From: Niabella sp.
GTDB taxonomy: Bacteria; Bacteroidota; Bacteroidia; Chitinophagales; Chitinophagaceae
NCBI RefSeq assembly: GCF_030150205.1
Contig: NZ_JASLGT010000033.1
Coordinates: 115,545-179,544 of the forward strand
Length of the DNA: 64,000 nucleotides
Reading direction: 5' to 3'
Position numbers and translations under genes: made by a program. This document shows positions 1 to 9,761 of this stretch, one piece after another. A model generated the notes under the pieces. The model ran no database searches, had not been told where the DNA came from, and worked only from the letters and a program-made list of their open reading frames with translations. Numbering within the stretch: the first letter of the stretch is position 1; every line of letters begins with the position of its first letter.

Positions 1-169
1 CCGATAAGATGTTCGGATTCGTTCCATCGGTATTGCCCGCAATGGACCAATGCAAATCGGACCTGCCATAGCCGGCTGAAACATGGATCTCATTTTCCTG
101 CGCCCTGAGGCAAAACGCATAACCGCATTGCAACATCAAAATGATAATAAAAACCCGGATGGAAAACAT
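1..169 (-). CDS. Outer-membrane protein, N-terminal part only
   Basis: The window edge cuts this gene, so only the first 56 codons are visible, starting at the ATG at 169. They encode a hydrophobic signal peptide (about residues 1-22) followed by an exported start containing SAGYGRSDLHWSIAGNTDG. The D-L-x-W-S-I-A-G-N pattern resembles Protochlamydia-type/omptin-like outer-membrane barrels annotated in Bacteroidota; that is recall from a short stretch, not a firm assignment. A terminator at 247-284 separates it from the fucosidase gene upstream on the same strand, so it is probably a separate transcript. Confidence 0.5.
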   Translation of the reverse strand, partial: MFSIRVFIIILMLQCGYAFCLRAQENEIHVSAGYGRSDLHWSIAGNTDGTNPNILS

Positions 170-246
170 ATAAAATAAATATACGGTTTTTGCTGTATCT
201 ATATAAAAATGAGCCGCCAAGAAATCCGTTTTATCATCACATTACG

Positions 247-284
247 CAAAATAAAAAAGCTGTCTCCAACGTGTTGAAGACAGC
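247..284 (-). terminator. Intrinsic terminator after the fucosidase gene
   Basis: Read on the minus strand, GCTGTCT pairs with AGACAGC and an inner CAAC/GTTG extends the stem past one mismatch (259-284). A T-rich run follows at once. It lies 26 bases past the fucosidase stop and would end the SusC-to-fucosidase transcript. Confidence 0.8.
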
Positions 285-309
285 CCTGTACCGGAAGACA
301 CTTCTATGT

Positions 310-1677
310 TTATGATCCCGTACCTGCGAGCATTAACTCAATAACGGGAACCTCGTATGGAGGTTTCTGAACCGGCAGTTTCAATTCCAGATCTTTATCC
401 CCTGCAGGTTTATACTGTATTTCAGAAGCGTCATGAAGGAATTCGGCATACGTTATTTTGCCCTTAAAGCCGGGTAACACCAGCTTTCCGTTGGCCGGGT
501 AGTCAAACAGGTGCAGGTACAGCCGTTTGGTTTGGGGGTTGCAGGTCACCCGCATATTTGAGGACGCCGGCAACGCATACGCATCGGTAGGATAAGTACA
601 GTTGTAGATGGAACGCTGGTTGGCATCCATCCAGTATCCCAGGCTGTCCAATGCCCGGTTGGCCCGGTAATCGAACTGGCCTCTTGCTGTGGGGCCTACA
701 TTCAGGATCAGGTTACCGCCATTCGCCACCGAAGTAATCAGCAGGTCCAGCAACTGCCGTTGATTCTTCCAGGTATGTTCGTCCCGGTGGTATCCCCAGG
801 AGCCGGAAAAGGTTTGACAGGTTTCCCAAAACTTACCCTTGTATTTAACCAGTTCTTCCGGCCCTACCTGTTCCGGGGTTTCAAAATCATATCCATCCGT
901 GTAATCATTCAGGTCCATACGATTGTCCAGGATGATCTGCGGCTGTAATTTCCGGATGGTTTTGATCAGGTCCATGGAAGCCCAGTCGTTACGGCCCTTC
1001 CCAAAGGTTCCGGGATAGGAAAAATCCAGCCAGAGGATATCGATTTTCCCGTATTTCGTCAACAGTTCCGTGATCTGGTTTTTGAGGTATAACTGGTATT
1101 TTTTCATATCCTTGCCCTTGTTCACCGCAGCATAATCTGCTTCTGTTCCTTTATCAATACGTTGCGGATGCACTCCATCGATGGTAAAATCCGGGTGGTG
1201 CCAATCGATCAGCGAGTAGTAAAAACCGATCCGGATACCTTCTGCCCGGAAGGCATCTACAAACTCTTTTACCAGGTCGCGCCTGGCTGCTGTATTGGTG
1301 GACTTATAATCGGTATATTTTGAATCAAACAGACAAAATCCCTCATGATGTTTGGTCGTTAACACGGCATATTTCATACCCGCATTCTTTGCCTCCCGCG
1401 CCCATTTTTTGGGATCGAATTTATCCGGATCAAAATTGTCAAAATATTTCTGGTAATCGGCATTCGTGATCTGCTCATAATTCTTCACCCATTCATGTCT
1501 GGCCGGAAGCGCATAAAGGCCCCAGTGAATGAACATACCAAAACGGGCATCCTGCCACCATTGCATGCGATTTTTCTTTTGCTGAGCCGTTTCATTAAAG
1601 ATGGATTTTTGCTGAGCACCTGCGTTCATAGCCAGCAGGCAGCAACAGCCCCATAAAATCAATACTGTTTTTTTCAT
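310..1677 (-). CDS. GH29 alpha-L-fucosidase
   Basis: Retaining exo-hydrolase that releases alpha-linked L-fucose from glycans. The 455 residues begin with a signal peptide (about 1-21, ending NAGAQ), so the enzyme is exported. Family landmarks are visible: FGMFIHWG (46-53), the substrate-binding KHHEGF (109-114), FYYSLIDWHHPDF, and the predicted nucleophile Asp218 in ILWLDFS. The GGNLILNVGP segment is also typical. No C-terminal carbohydrate-binding module is obvious. It is the last gene of the run SusC, SusD, two lipoproteins, fucosidase, and a terminator follows. The FucP-like transporter at 11622 fits with fucose as the product taken up. The family call is secure; linkage specificity cannot be read from sequence. 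Confidence 0.93.
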   Translation of the reverse strand: MKKTVLILWGCCCLLAMNAGAQQKSIFNETAQQKKNRMQWWQDARFGMFIHWGLYALPARHEWVKNYEQITNADYQKYFDNFDPDKFDPKKWAREAKNAGMKYAVLTTKHHEGFCLFDSKYTDYKSTNTAARRDLVKEFVDAFRAEGIRIGFYYSLIDWHHPDFTIDGVHPQRIDKGTEADYAAVNKGKDMKKYQLYLKNQITELLTKYGKIDILWLDFSYPGTFGKGRNDWASMDLIKTIRKLQPQIILDNRMDLNDYTDGYDFETPEQVGPEELVKYKGKFWETCQTFSGSWGYHRDEHTWKNQRQLLDLLITSVANGGNLILNVGPTARGQFDYRANRALDSLGYWMDANQRSIYNCTYPTDAYALPASSNMRVTCNPQTKRLYLHLFDYPANGKLVLPGFKGKITYAEFLHDASEIQYKPAGDKDLELKLPVQKPPYEVPVIELMLAGTGS

Positions 1678-1821
1678 TTTAAAATTTTAGATCTGTTAAA
1701 CCCGAAGCAGGTATGAAATACGGACCGTTTCCTAAATCCGCGCTACCATGCTTCAGTGTTATTATTGGCTTTGTTTTTATCATTTATTCCGCAACACCGC
1801 AGTTATAGCATGCCGGCAATA

Positions 1822-3048
1822 CTATAACCGGTACCAGAAACCAAGCTGGCTCAGGTTGACAAAATTAGAATTATTGACGGTTGCTTTAAACCGTATGCGA
1901 ATGAACCGGACGGGGGGCGGATTATCGATAAATGAAAATTTCATAGCATTCACCCCATCATCAGTACGAACGGCATCTGTAAGAAGCGTCCATCCTCTGG
2001 CGCTCATTTGAGCCGCCCACTGCGGATCATTACCGGGCAATGCAGGAAAAGCACCCGTGGTATCGGCAATGCCCCATACTTCAAATTTAGCGGGATTGTT
2101 ACAGCAATTTCTGCCGGTTTCTTCAATGGCAGAAAGATCACTATAACGTTTCCCCATGTCAAAACTGATGGTACCGGGCAAGGGTGGTGTGCCCGAATTA
2201 TGATAAATATTCGGATAGTCCTGGGGACCAACGCTTCCGTTCCATAACCGCGAAACGCCGGTCTGGTCTTCATAATTTGCCATATCATAGGCATTTTTTA
2301 CTACCGCAAACAGGTCTTTGGAAACCGGCATCTGAATGGTAACCGACAAAGTATCCGGTTGAGGAACCTGGAAGGTGTCGATGGCATTTGAGGAGGGTAC
2401 AAAAAAGGACCGGATCCAAAGTTTCGTTCCGGGTTTGAACAATGGTATCGTTGTTACATCTCCTTTTAAAACGGTACTATCCAGTTTACCGCTTTGCTGG
2501 TTGTAGTACCACAGTCTTGAAAAGATATTCGTTGAATCTGTTTTGGTAAAAAATAACCGGATGGAATCTGTGCCTACCAATTCCAGCGGATTGGAGGCGT
2601 TCAGTTGCCGGTTGTACAATGAAGATTCATAGATGGGTCCGTATAATTTTACAACCGGTGTTTTTTGCCCGATAGACCGGTTACCGCGGTCATCATAGGT
2701 ATACAGGATAAAGTTCTGAACATTGGATTCCTGCAGGTTAGCGCTGATAAGGGCGCGGATCGTGTCGGATGTATTACTGCTGGTAGCAGGCACTATCAAG
2801 GAGTCGTTGCCATTGTTCCAGTAAACCACATACTTCGAAATTGAAGGGTCGGGACTGGGGTTCCATTCCAGCCGTACACGCAGATTCCCCGGTTTGGCCC
2901 GGAAATTTGTAACCGTTCCTGTATACGTAATTTCCTTATTGTTCAGGTACTTTTTATAATCATCGGCCTGCCGGCTGCATCCCGTGTATACACTGCTGAT
3001 CAATATACCGCAGAGCGTAAAAATTAAAATTGTTTTTATAGTATTCAT
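1822..3048 (-). CDS. DUF4998 surface lipoprotein of the fucose PUL
   Basis: A 408-residue lipoprotein. The ATG at 3048 is preferred over an upstream TTG because it starts a normal lipoprotein signal with the cysteine in YTGC at residue 24. Next comes a DUF4998-type region (DDYKKYLNNKEITYTGTV, then a fibronectin-III-like stretch with KYVVYWNNGNDS). The C-terminal third (about 270-408) contains RFIRIRFKATV and resembles a discoidin/F5/8C-like carbohydrate-binding fold. It lies between the DUF4959-type lipoprotein and the fucosidase on one strand, a usual place for a surface glycan-binding protein. That role is inferred from position and fold. Confidence 0.75.
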   Translation of the reverse strand: MNTIKTILIFTLCGILISSVYTGCSRQADDYKKYLNNKEITYTGTVTNFRAKPGNLRVRLEWNPSPDPSISKYVVYWNNGNDSLIVPATSSNTSDTIRALISANLQESNVQNFILYTYDDRGNRSIGQKTPVVKLYGPIYESSLYNRQLNASNPLELVGTDSIRLFFTKTDSTNIFSRLWYYNQQSGKLDSTVLKGDVTTIPLFKPGTKLWIRSFFVPSSNAIDTFQVPQPDTLSVTIQMPVSKDLFAVVKNAYDMANYEDQTGVSRLWNGSVGPQDYPNIYHNSGTPPLPGTISFDMGKRYSDLSAIEETGRNCCNNPAKFEVWGIADTTGAFPALPGNDPQWAAQMSARGWTLLTDAVRTDDGVNAMKFSFIDNPPPVRFIRIRFKATVNNSNFVNLSQLGFWYRL

Positions 3049-3083
3049 AGCCCGTTCATACAATTAAAGTGATAAAAATTAGC

Positions 3084-4325
3084 TTATCTGGGATCGCCGT
3101 AAAAAGTAAGTTCCATAATATGCGCAAACGTATTATCCCCGCCCCAGTTCTCCGGAACCACTACCCGCATAAACCGGATCTTGGGAGCCGCAAAGGACAC
3201 GTTAAACTCCGTTCCCTGGTTGGCCCATGCCCGGTCTGCATCAGTAGCTGCTGATGGCGGGTTTCCGGAAGGAGGATCCGGATAGCGGTAGTTGCCGATA
3301 TTGACCCAATCCCCTATCCTGGTGCCTTCTGCGGCTGTCATAGGTGGTTTGAAATCGCCGGGCTGAACTTCATTAGAGCCCCAAAGGGTAAATGTTTTGG
3401 GATTTCCATGCCCCCACAGATAACCATCCCTGGGCCATAGTTTAAACCGGCTGAGTTTGGCAGACACTCCCAGTCCGAAGCTCGTAGTAGGTGGTAATAC
3501 ATAGGGTACCCGCTGGTTGGTATGCCATCCGGAGCCGGTGTTATTGTCCCACATATATTGCGTTAACCAGCCATACTGATCTGTTGGACTATCGCTGCCC
3601 AGGTGATACTCAAAGAACCTGCTTTTATCCAGCATGATCTCATAAAGGGGACTGATGGTTTTATAAATTGTATCGGAGTTATTGCCCCACTGGTCCGTAG
3701 TATATACCGCTACCGGTTTGGGCAGGGTATCAAACCCTCTTGCCGCAAAACTAATATCCCTGAAATTGGAGAATATCTGTTGCCGGATCGTATACTTTTT
3801 AAAATACGGATCATTGTACAAAAAGACAACTCCCACGTTTTGCTGCAACCGGTTTATTCCCGCCACCCGCACACCTGCAAAATCAGGCGTCATTGCCAGG
3901 GTTTGCGCTACCACCCGGTACACCGGTGTATCCGGATTTACTTTTACGGTTATGGGATCCGATGCTACATTGGCGCGGCTCACCACTCTTAAGGTAACAT
4001 CGTATTGTTTTTTTTCTGCAAACCCGTTTACCGTAAGGGTGTCAGAATAATAACTGGACTTTGTTTCAAGCGTTGCACCGGTTTTGTCGTTGATGGTGTA
4101 ATTGGCTTTTACATACAGGATGTTCTCCGAATGCGGAAGATCGTAGGTTATATAGGCGCCGCCGTTAAAATTGGTTACTTTAACATTGGTGATCGTTCCG
4201 GGTTTTGCGGTATCATTCGATAACGGGCCATTATAATCGGCCCGCTTCTGACAAGCCCCGATAAAGAGTAATAGAGTGGCTAAAGAGCAGGATAGAAATA
4301 GATAATGAAAGCGATGATTGCTCAT
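3084..4325 (-). CDS. DUF4959/DUF5000-type surface glycan-binding lipoprotein
   Basis: A 413-residue lipoprotein. The start at 4325 gives a lipobox ending at Cys25 (FIGACQKR); a longer reading would run into the SusD gene end. The order matches DUF4959 (TAKPGTITNVKVTNFNGGA near residues 40-60), a middle DUF5126-like domain (about 130-240), and a C-terminal DUF5000/discoidin-like domain with SRFKLWPRDGYLWGHGNPK and IRFMRVVVPENWGG. Such proteins follow SusD genes in many Bacteroidota glycan loci and are thought to bind glycan at the cell surface. It begins 25 bases after SusD ends, so co-transcription is likely. Confidence 0.82.
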   Translation of the reverse strand: MSNHRFHYLFLSCSLATLLLFIGACQKRADYNGPLSNDTAKPGTITNVKVTNFNGGAYITYDLPHSENILYVKANYTINDKTGATLETKSSYYSDTLTVNGFAEKKQYDVTLRVVSRANVASDPITVKVNPDTPVYRVVAQTLAMTPDFAGVRVAGINRLQQNVGVVFLYNDPYFKKYTIRQQIFSNFRDISFAARGFDTLPKPVAVYTTDQWGNNSDTIYKTISPLYEIMLDKSRFFEYHLGSDSPTDQYGWLTQYMWDNNTGSGWHTNQRVPYVLPPTTSFGLGVSAKLSRFKLWPRDGYLWGHGNPKTFTLWGSNEVQPGDFKPPMTAAEGTRIGDWVNIGNYRYPDPPSGNPPSAATDADRAWANQGTEFNVSFAAPKIRFMRVVVPENWGGDNTFAHIMELTFYGDPR

Positions 4326-4350
4326 ATAAAAAAGTTTAAAGATTCTGCAA

Positions 4351-6282
4351 TTATTTCCAGTAGGGACTTTGTACCAGGTTCTCATTATATTGGAGAGCCC
4401 CGTCAGATACCGGCCAGAAATAGTCCTTGACCGTAAGACTGGGTATGAACTGGGTTACCGGGATGTAAAAATCGGAAGGATCGTGCTGAAAAACCGACCA
4501 GCCCTGCACCGGCTGCGCCATTACTGTTGTCCATTCCTTCCAGCGCCGCAGGTCCCAGCCGGCCCTTGCTTCAAAACAAAGTTCCACCCGGCGCTCCCGG
4601 TGAATGATCTCCCTTAATCCATTTTTTGTAAGTGGTTTCCCGGGGTTATAGGAATAATTCGCCCATGATTCTACTACACCTTTCAGCCCGGCCCTGCCTC
4701 TTACACTGTCAACATATGCATATGCTTCGGCAGTAGGCCCGTTGCTTTCATTTAAACATTCTGCATAAAGCAGGTACAGGTCTGCCATCCGCATCCTGGG
4801 AATACGGAACGAGGTTTGAGAAAACCCGTTCTTATCAAAAACACTCAGGTAATGCGCCAGTTTTTTGGGCCAGATGCCGGTAACATTAAGCCTTGAATTA
4901 TCTTTAGGAGCAGCCGGACCCGTTCTTGCCTGCACGTATATGGCGGCATCCGGATCCAGCACGCCATTGCCATACCATACACCCCCGTCAAATCCGATAT
5001 TGGCATAATAACGCGGCTCGCGGTCAAAATTATTTTTAATGGTCTGATAGTCCTGCCCGATCAGGTATTTATTCGCTGCATCACCTGTTCTGAGCGAAAA
5101 CCGGTTGGTATAATCCCAGGTTTTGTCTTCGTTGATCGGCACCCCGTTTTTAGTATAAAAGAGGTCGGTGGTTCCAATTGGCACAGCCAGGGTACCGGGA
5201 GCTGCACCCAGGTTAAAGTCGGGCACCAGGCGGGGAATGGAATTGGCCTGCTCATAGTAGTTCGTATTCAAATTCCAAACCACTTCGTTGTTGAGATCCC
5301 ATTTTTCAGTAACCGCATTCTGAAGGGTTAGTACCTGGCGCAGCACGGCAGGAAGATTGGCCGGGAGATTGGCGGGCCGTATAAACTGGTACAGGCCCAG
5401 GTTCTGCTGCTGCGCTGCATCGATCGCTGCTTTGCAGGCCGCAGCCGCCGTGGTCCATTTGGCAGCGTCGAAAGTGGTAGAAAACAGCTGCTGCCCGTCT
5501 TTATTTTTGTAACCGGCATAGTCCGGATTACCGTTAAACAAGGGGCTCGCCTGGGTAGTACGGATCTCTGCTTTTACCGCCAGGGCAATCACTTTTGTGA
5601 TCCGGCCCAGCTCCCGGTTAATGTCGGTAATTACTACCGGAAGGTTGGGTATGGCTTCATCGATCAATTGTACCGCATAATTAAATACCGAATCAACCGG
5701 CTGCCGCTTTACCCGCAGCTGCTCGATGGGTGTGGTAATATCCTGGTTTACTTTATAGATGGGTACCGGCCCATACATCTTTGCCAGGAAGTAATGATAA
5801 TAGGCTTTCAGGAATTTTAATTCGGCGATCCATCTGCCTTTTTCAAAAGGAGTCAGGTCGATGGGTTTATTGATATTTTCCAGCATGATATTGCAGCGGC
5901 GGATGGCCTGGAAAACCGCAGATCCTCCATAGCTTCCATCCCAATAATTCAGCACAGGGTTCGATATATTCTGCGTACCGCGCATCAGCTGAAAGCCGGC
6001 ATCAAAAACCTTTGGCCCCTCTCCAATGGTAGCAGGATACATGATCTCACCGGAAGTGGTAAAAGAAGGATCCGATGTTGCATTGCCAAAGGACTGCAGG
6101 GTACCATAACAGGCAAACAGGTAGTTTTCCGCTTCATTCCGGTTACGGAATGCATAGTCGATTGTACCCACATTCTCAGGCGTTACATCCAGGTATTTTT
6201 TACAGGAGGATGTGGTGCCCAATATCAACAGGAGCAGTAAAAACCAGGTGGTATATCTTGAATTGTTCATGAGTTTTTGCAT
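4351..6282 (-). CDS. SusD/RagB-family outer-membrane lipoprotein
   Basis: A 643-residue glycan-binding partner of the SusC transporter. It has a lipoprotein signal with Cys in TTSSCKKYLD, then the SusD-like N-terminal domain (NEAENYLFACYGTLQSFG), TPR-like helices (FLKAYYHYFLAKMYGPVPIY) and the C-terminal RagB/SusD domain. The C-terminal signature includes RIPRMRMADLYLLYAECLNE and the segment ending GWDLRRWKEW. A second ATG at 6270 is equally possible; with the start at 6282 only eight bases separate it from the SusC stop. SusD acts as a lid on the SusC barrel and is anchored to the outer leaflet. Confidence 0.95.
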   Translation of the reverse strand: MQKLMNNSRYTTWFLLLLLILGTTSSCKKYLDVTPENVGTIDYAFRNRNEAENYLFACYGTLQSFGNATSDPSFTTSGEIMYPATIGEGPKVFDAGFQLMRGTQNISNPVLNYWDGSYGGSAVFQAIRRCNIMLENINKPIDLTPFEKGRWIAELKFLKAYYHYFLAKMYGPVPIYKVNQDITTPIEQLRVKRQPVDSVFNYAVQLIDEAIPNLPVVITDINRELGRITKVIALAVKAEIRTTQASPLFNGNPDYAGYKNKDGQQLFSTTFDAAKWTTAAAACKAAIDAAQQQNLGLYQFIRPANLPANLPAVLRQVLTLQNAVTEKWDLNNEVVWNLNTNYYEQANSIPRLVPDFNLGAAPGTLAVPIGTTDLFYTKNGVPINEDKTWDYTNRFSLRTGDAANKYLIGQDYQTIKNNFDREPRYYANIGFDGGVWYGNGVLDPDAAIYVQARTGPAAPKDNSRLNVTGIWPKKLAHYLSVFDKNGFSQTSFRIPRMRMADLYLLYAECLNESNGPTAEAYAYVDSVRGRAGLKGVVESWANYSYNPGKPLTKNGLREIIHRERRVELCFEARAGWDLRRWKEWTTVMAQPVQGWSVFQHDPSDFYIPVTQFIPSLTVKDYFWPVSDGALQYNENLVQSPYWK

Positions 6283-6290
6283 TTGTTTTG

Positions 6291-9200
6291 TTACAGGGTG
6301 ATGTTAAATCCAAGGTTAAACGCCTTTTGTAAAGGATATAAAAAGCCATTGCCCGTTCCATCGCTATTCTTTTGTTCCACATCCCACAATTTAAACCCGG
6401 AGAACAGGAACAGGTTGGATCCATTTACATAAATGCGGCAGCTTTTTAATCCCAGTCTCCTGGAGAGGTTATTGGGCATCGAGTAGCCCAGCTCTACCAG
6501 TTTCAGCCGGAGAAAATCGCCCTTACGCATCCACCAGGTGCTGGTTTGCAAATTGTTTACTACTGAGTTATAGTTCACTCCTAACCGCGGATAAAAGGCA
6601 TACAGGTTCTGATTCGATTCCGACCAGTAGTCGTCGGCGATCGACTGCAATACCTGTGCATTCCCTGCTACAAAAGGACTGATATCGTAGGGGCGGATGA
6701 AAAGGGAAGTACGGGCGTTCCCCTGGAAGCGGAATCCCATGTCAAATGCCGCATACCGGATCGATGCGCCAAAACCATAAGAGATCTGCGGCGTTGATGG
6801 AAACCCGATGGGTACCATATCGGCCACCGTGATCTGACCATCGCCGTTAATATCGCGGTATTTGATATCGCCGCCGCGGGGCGCCAGTGTACCAAAATTC
6901 TGTGTGGGTGAAGAAGCGGCTTCCTTATCGTCTACAAAAAGCCGTTCGGCAATATAACCAAAGGGCTGACCTACAATGGAACCGGTGCGGCGGCGCCAGG
7001 GCTCTGTAAGATAGGCCGGCTCTTCATAATTGGTGTGGATGGCTTGCGAATAGGTCAGGTTCGACATAAACGAAATGGAAAGTTTATTAGAAAACACCTG
7101 GTTATAATTCGCCGTAAGATCCCACCCGTTGGCATCTACCACACCCACGTTCGCATACACGGCTGCCTCCAGCCCTGTAGAAGAGGGTATATTCCGCTGC
7201 ATTAAGATATCCGATCGCCGCTCTTTCCAATACTCTGCAATCAGATCAATCTTTTTGAACAGGGTAATTTCTGCAGCTCCGTTAAATTTCAATCCCCGCT
7301 CCCAGGTTACGGCTTTGTTTTCATAATTATTGATCCTTACCCCCGGGCGGAAATATCCATTATCGATTCCGAAGGCCGCACCATTATTGGCAGCCAGGTT
7401 TACGTCCGACAGGTAAAAGAACCGCTGGCTTCCCACCTGGTCGTTACCCGTATAACCAAAGCTCGATCTTAGTCTAAACGTAGAGATTACATTGGCAAGC
7501 GCCTCGCTCCAGAACTTTTCTTTTGATACAACCCATGAGGCACCAATGGTTGGAAAAAATCCATACCGGTGACTTTCGTCGAACCGCTCAGAACCATTGT
7601 ACCCAAAATTGAACCGCAGGAAATACCGGGACTTAAAGGCATAACTGGCTTCTCCTGCAAAATTGATATTCCGGTAGGGAAGCGCGTAGGGCAATGACGG
7701 CTGCCGGGTATTGGGGTCAATTCCATTGGCATTGAGTTGCTGCAAGCGAATGACGTTTACAGTAGCTCCCACTTCATGATCTCCCAGCCGTTTTGTATAA
7801 TCCAGTCTTCCCTGGAAATGTACATATGCCGATGCATCTTTACCACCGGGATAATACACCAGGTATTCTGTAGCAGCGCCCGGGGTATTGTTGATCCACT
7901 GCAGCTTATACTGATTGGTACCAATATCATATCCACCATCCGGTATGGTATAATAAAAAGGATTATAAGCCATGGTATTATCGAAATAACCATACCGCTT
8001 AATGGTTACAAAGCCGTCGAAAACCAATCCCGGGGTAATAAAGTTGAGTTTTTGATTCAGCTTCATGGTCGCCGTCATGTTTGAGGTAGAAAACCGTTTG
8101 TAGCCCCGGAGCATTTGTGCATAAGGGTTACCATAGCCTACGCTGTTCATATTGGCCCCAAAGGCATTTCCAAAAAGGATATGCTGCGTAAGCAGGTTAG
8201 CGGAGTCCGGAGCATAGAAAGGCGGAAACAGCACCGGACTGGTATGCGTGGCCACATTATAAAGATCTACCGAATAGCTGGCATCATTGGTGAGCGGCCC
8301 GATATAGTCATTAAAGATCCCCCACAACTGTGTAGTAAGTACGGTTGTTTTGGAAAGATTAAAATCAATATTCGTACGCAATTGATAGGTGGTAAACCGC
8401 AGCCGGTTTTTAAAACTATTCGCTGCGTCCGATTTTAAACTCCCGTTATCATTGCTGTAAGAGCCGGAAATAAAGTAGTGTGCAAAATCGGTTCCCCCAC
8501 TTACATTCAGATTGGCCCGTTGTGTATAGCTGGCTTTTTTAAACAGTAGATCCAGCCAGTTTACCGCAGGGTATACGTATTGATTGCTGCCCGGGGTATG
8601 GTCCATTGTCAGCTGGGTATTATGAATTTTGTCGGCGCTAAACGGCGGTGCCAGGGTAGGATCACGGGTAACCGTAGCTTCGTTATACATTTTCATATAG
8701 GTAACGGGATCCGCCAGTTTTATAGTACTGGTTGCGGTGGAAAGCGTGTTCTCCAGAACGAGATTGATTTGTGCTTTTCCGGTTTTACCGGATTTGGTTG
8801 TTACCAGTATTACCCCGTTTGCCCCCCTGGCTCCATACAGCGAAGTAGCGCTGGCATCTTTTAAAATGGTAAAACTTTCCAGGTCGTTTACCTGCAAACG
8901 CGCCAGGTCGTCCTTGCCCACCTCTATATTATCGATAAGAATCAGCGGGTCTGCCCGGTAACCAAATGTGGTAACCCCCCTGATAAAAAAGTTGGAGTTA
9001 TCCAGTCCTGGCTGTCCGCTGCTTTGGAATCCAATGATCCCTGCAGCTTGTCCCACAAGGGCATTGGTAAGGTTACTGGCCGGGATCCGCAGGTTCTCTG
9101 GTTTTATAGTAACCACAGACCCTACTACCGATTCCCGTACCTGTTTACGTCCCAATGCGGTAACCACCACTTCATCCATTCCGGAGGTGATCTGTTGCAT

Positions 9201-9500
9201 TGTAATCGAAACCGTGGCATTGCCGGGTGTAATCAATGCCTGTTCCGGCTGGTAGCCTACCAGGGTAAAATGAATGACCGTTCCGGAATCTACTTCCAGG
9301 ATGAATTTCCCGTTCACATCGGTAGAGGTCATCTTTTTGTTATTGGCCGTGGAAACGGTTACTCCCGTTAAGATGCTCCCCGTTGAATCAACCACTGTAC
9401 CCGTGGCATTGATTTTACCGGTTTGCGAATGAGAAAGCATGGGCAGGGCTATTAGTAAACCCAATATTGCCCAAAAAGACAATCGTTTGGCAGCAAGCAT
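6291..9500 (-). CDS. SusC/RagA TonB-dependent transporter of the fucose PUL
   Basis: A 1069-residue outer-membrane barrel that imports oligosaccharide using TonB energy. The ATG at 9500 is chosen because the open frame upstream begins with a TTG and lacks a signal peptide, whereas this start gives one ending SHSQ. A carboxypeptidase-regulatory-like domain (about 30-105) is followed by the plug (about 110-235), including the SusC hallmark SLYGARGANGVILVTTKSG. The rest is beta-barrel ending with an aromatic-rich strand (FNLGFNITL). It heads the operon SusC-SusD-lipoprotein-lipoprotein-GH29 and is divergent from an AraC regulator. Glycan identity is inferred from the GH29 enzyme, not from SusC itself. 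Confidence 0.95.
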   Translation of the reverse strand: MLAAKRLSFWAILGLLIALPMLSHSQTGKINATGTVVDSTGSILTGVTVSTANNKKMTSTDVNGKFILEVDSGTVIHFTLVGYQPEQALITPGNATVSITMQQITSGMDEVVVTALGRKQVRESVVGSVVTIKPENLRIPASNLTNALVGQAAGIIGFQSSGQPGLDNSNFFIRGVTTFGYRADPLILIDNIEVGKDDLARLQVNDLESFTILKDASATSLYGARGANGVILVTTKSGKTGKAQINLVLENTLSTATSTIKLADPVTYMKMYNEATVTRDPTLAPPFSADKIHNTQLTMDHTPGSNQYVYPAVNWLDLLFKKASYTQRANLNVSGGTDFAHYFISGSYSNDNGSLKSDAANSFKNRLRFTTYQLRTNIDFNLSKTTVLTTQLWGIFNDYIGPLTNDASYSVDLYNVATHTSPVLFPPFYAPDSANLLTQHILFGNAFGANMNSVGYGNPYAQMLRGYKRFSTSNMTATMKLNQKLNFITPGLVFDGFVTIKRYGYFDNTMAYNPFYYTIPDGGYDIGTNQYKLQWINNTPGAATEYLVYYPGGKDASAYVHFQGRLDYTKRLGDHEVGATVNVIRLQQLNANGIDPNTRQPSLPYALPYRNINFAGEASYAFKSRYFLRFNFGYNGSERFDESHRYGFFPTIGASWVVSKEKFWSEALANVISTFRLRSSFGYTGNDQVGSQRFFYLSDVNLAANNGAAFGIDNGYFRPGVRINNYENKAVTWERGLKFNGAAEITLFKKIDLIAEYWKERRSDILMQRNIPSSTGLEAAVYANVGVVDANGWDLTANYNQVFSNKLSISFMSNLTYSQAIHTNYEEPAYLTEPWRRRTGSIVGQPFGYIAERLFVDDKEAASSPTQNFGTLAPRGGDIKYRDINGDGQITVADMVPIGFPSTPQISYGFGASIRYAAFDMGFRFQGNARTSLFIRPYDISPFVAGNAQVLQSIADDYWSESNQNLYAFYPRLGVNYNSVVNNLQTSTWWMRKGDFLRLKLVELGYSMPNNLSRRLGLKSCRIYVNGSNLFLFSGFKLWDVEQKNSDGTGNGFLYPLQKAFNLGFNITL

Positions 9501-9659
9501 AGCATTTAAAGATTCGTTAAAAATTGTCTTACAAAATAAGTGGGGTTCCAACTGCAAGGCAATAGGCTTTTGGCCAAAAAAGATGGATTATTCGATATAT
9601 TGTTTAAACATATCAATAAATAAACGTTTTAAAAAAGACTGTACATCACCCCCTTGTTT

Positions 9660-9692
9660 TTTGCTGAATCAGGTTACTTTTACCTAACTTTA
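9660..9692 (+). promoter_or_regulatory. Possible promoter of the AraC gene
   Basis: TTTG (9660-9663), 21 bases, then TAACTTTA (9685-9692), one mismatch from the Bacteroidota consensus TTTG-N19~23-TAnnTTTG. It lies about 70 bases before the AraC start in the 261-base divergent region shared with SusC. No equally good box was seen for SusC. Confidence 0.35.
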
Positions 9693-9761
9693 ACAGGTAT
9701 TAAACCAAAAATGAGATGGATTATTCACCATATTTAATGGATAATTAAATACTTCTTGCCT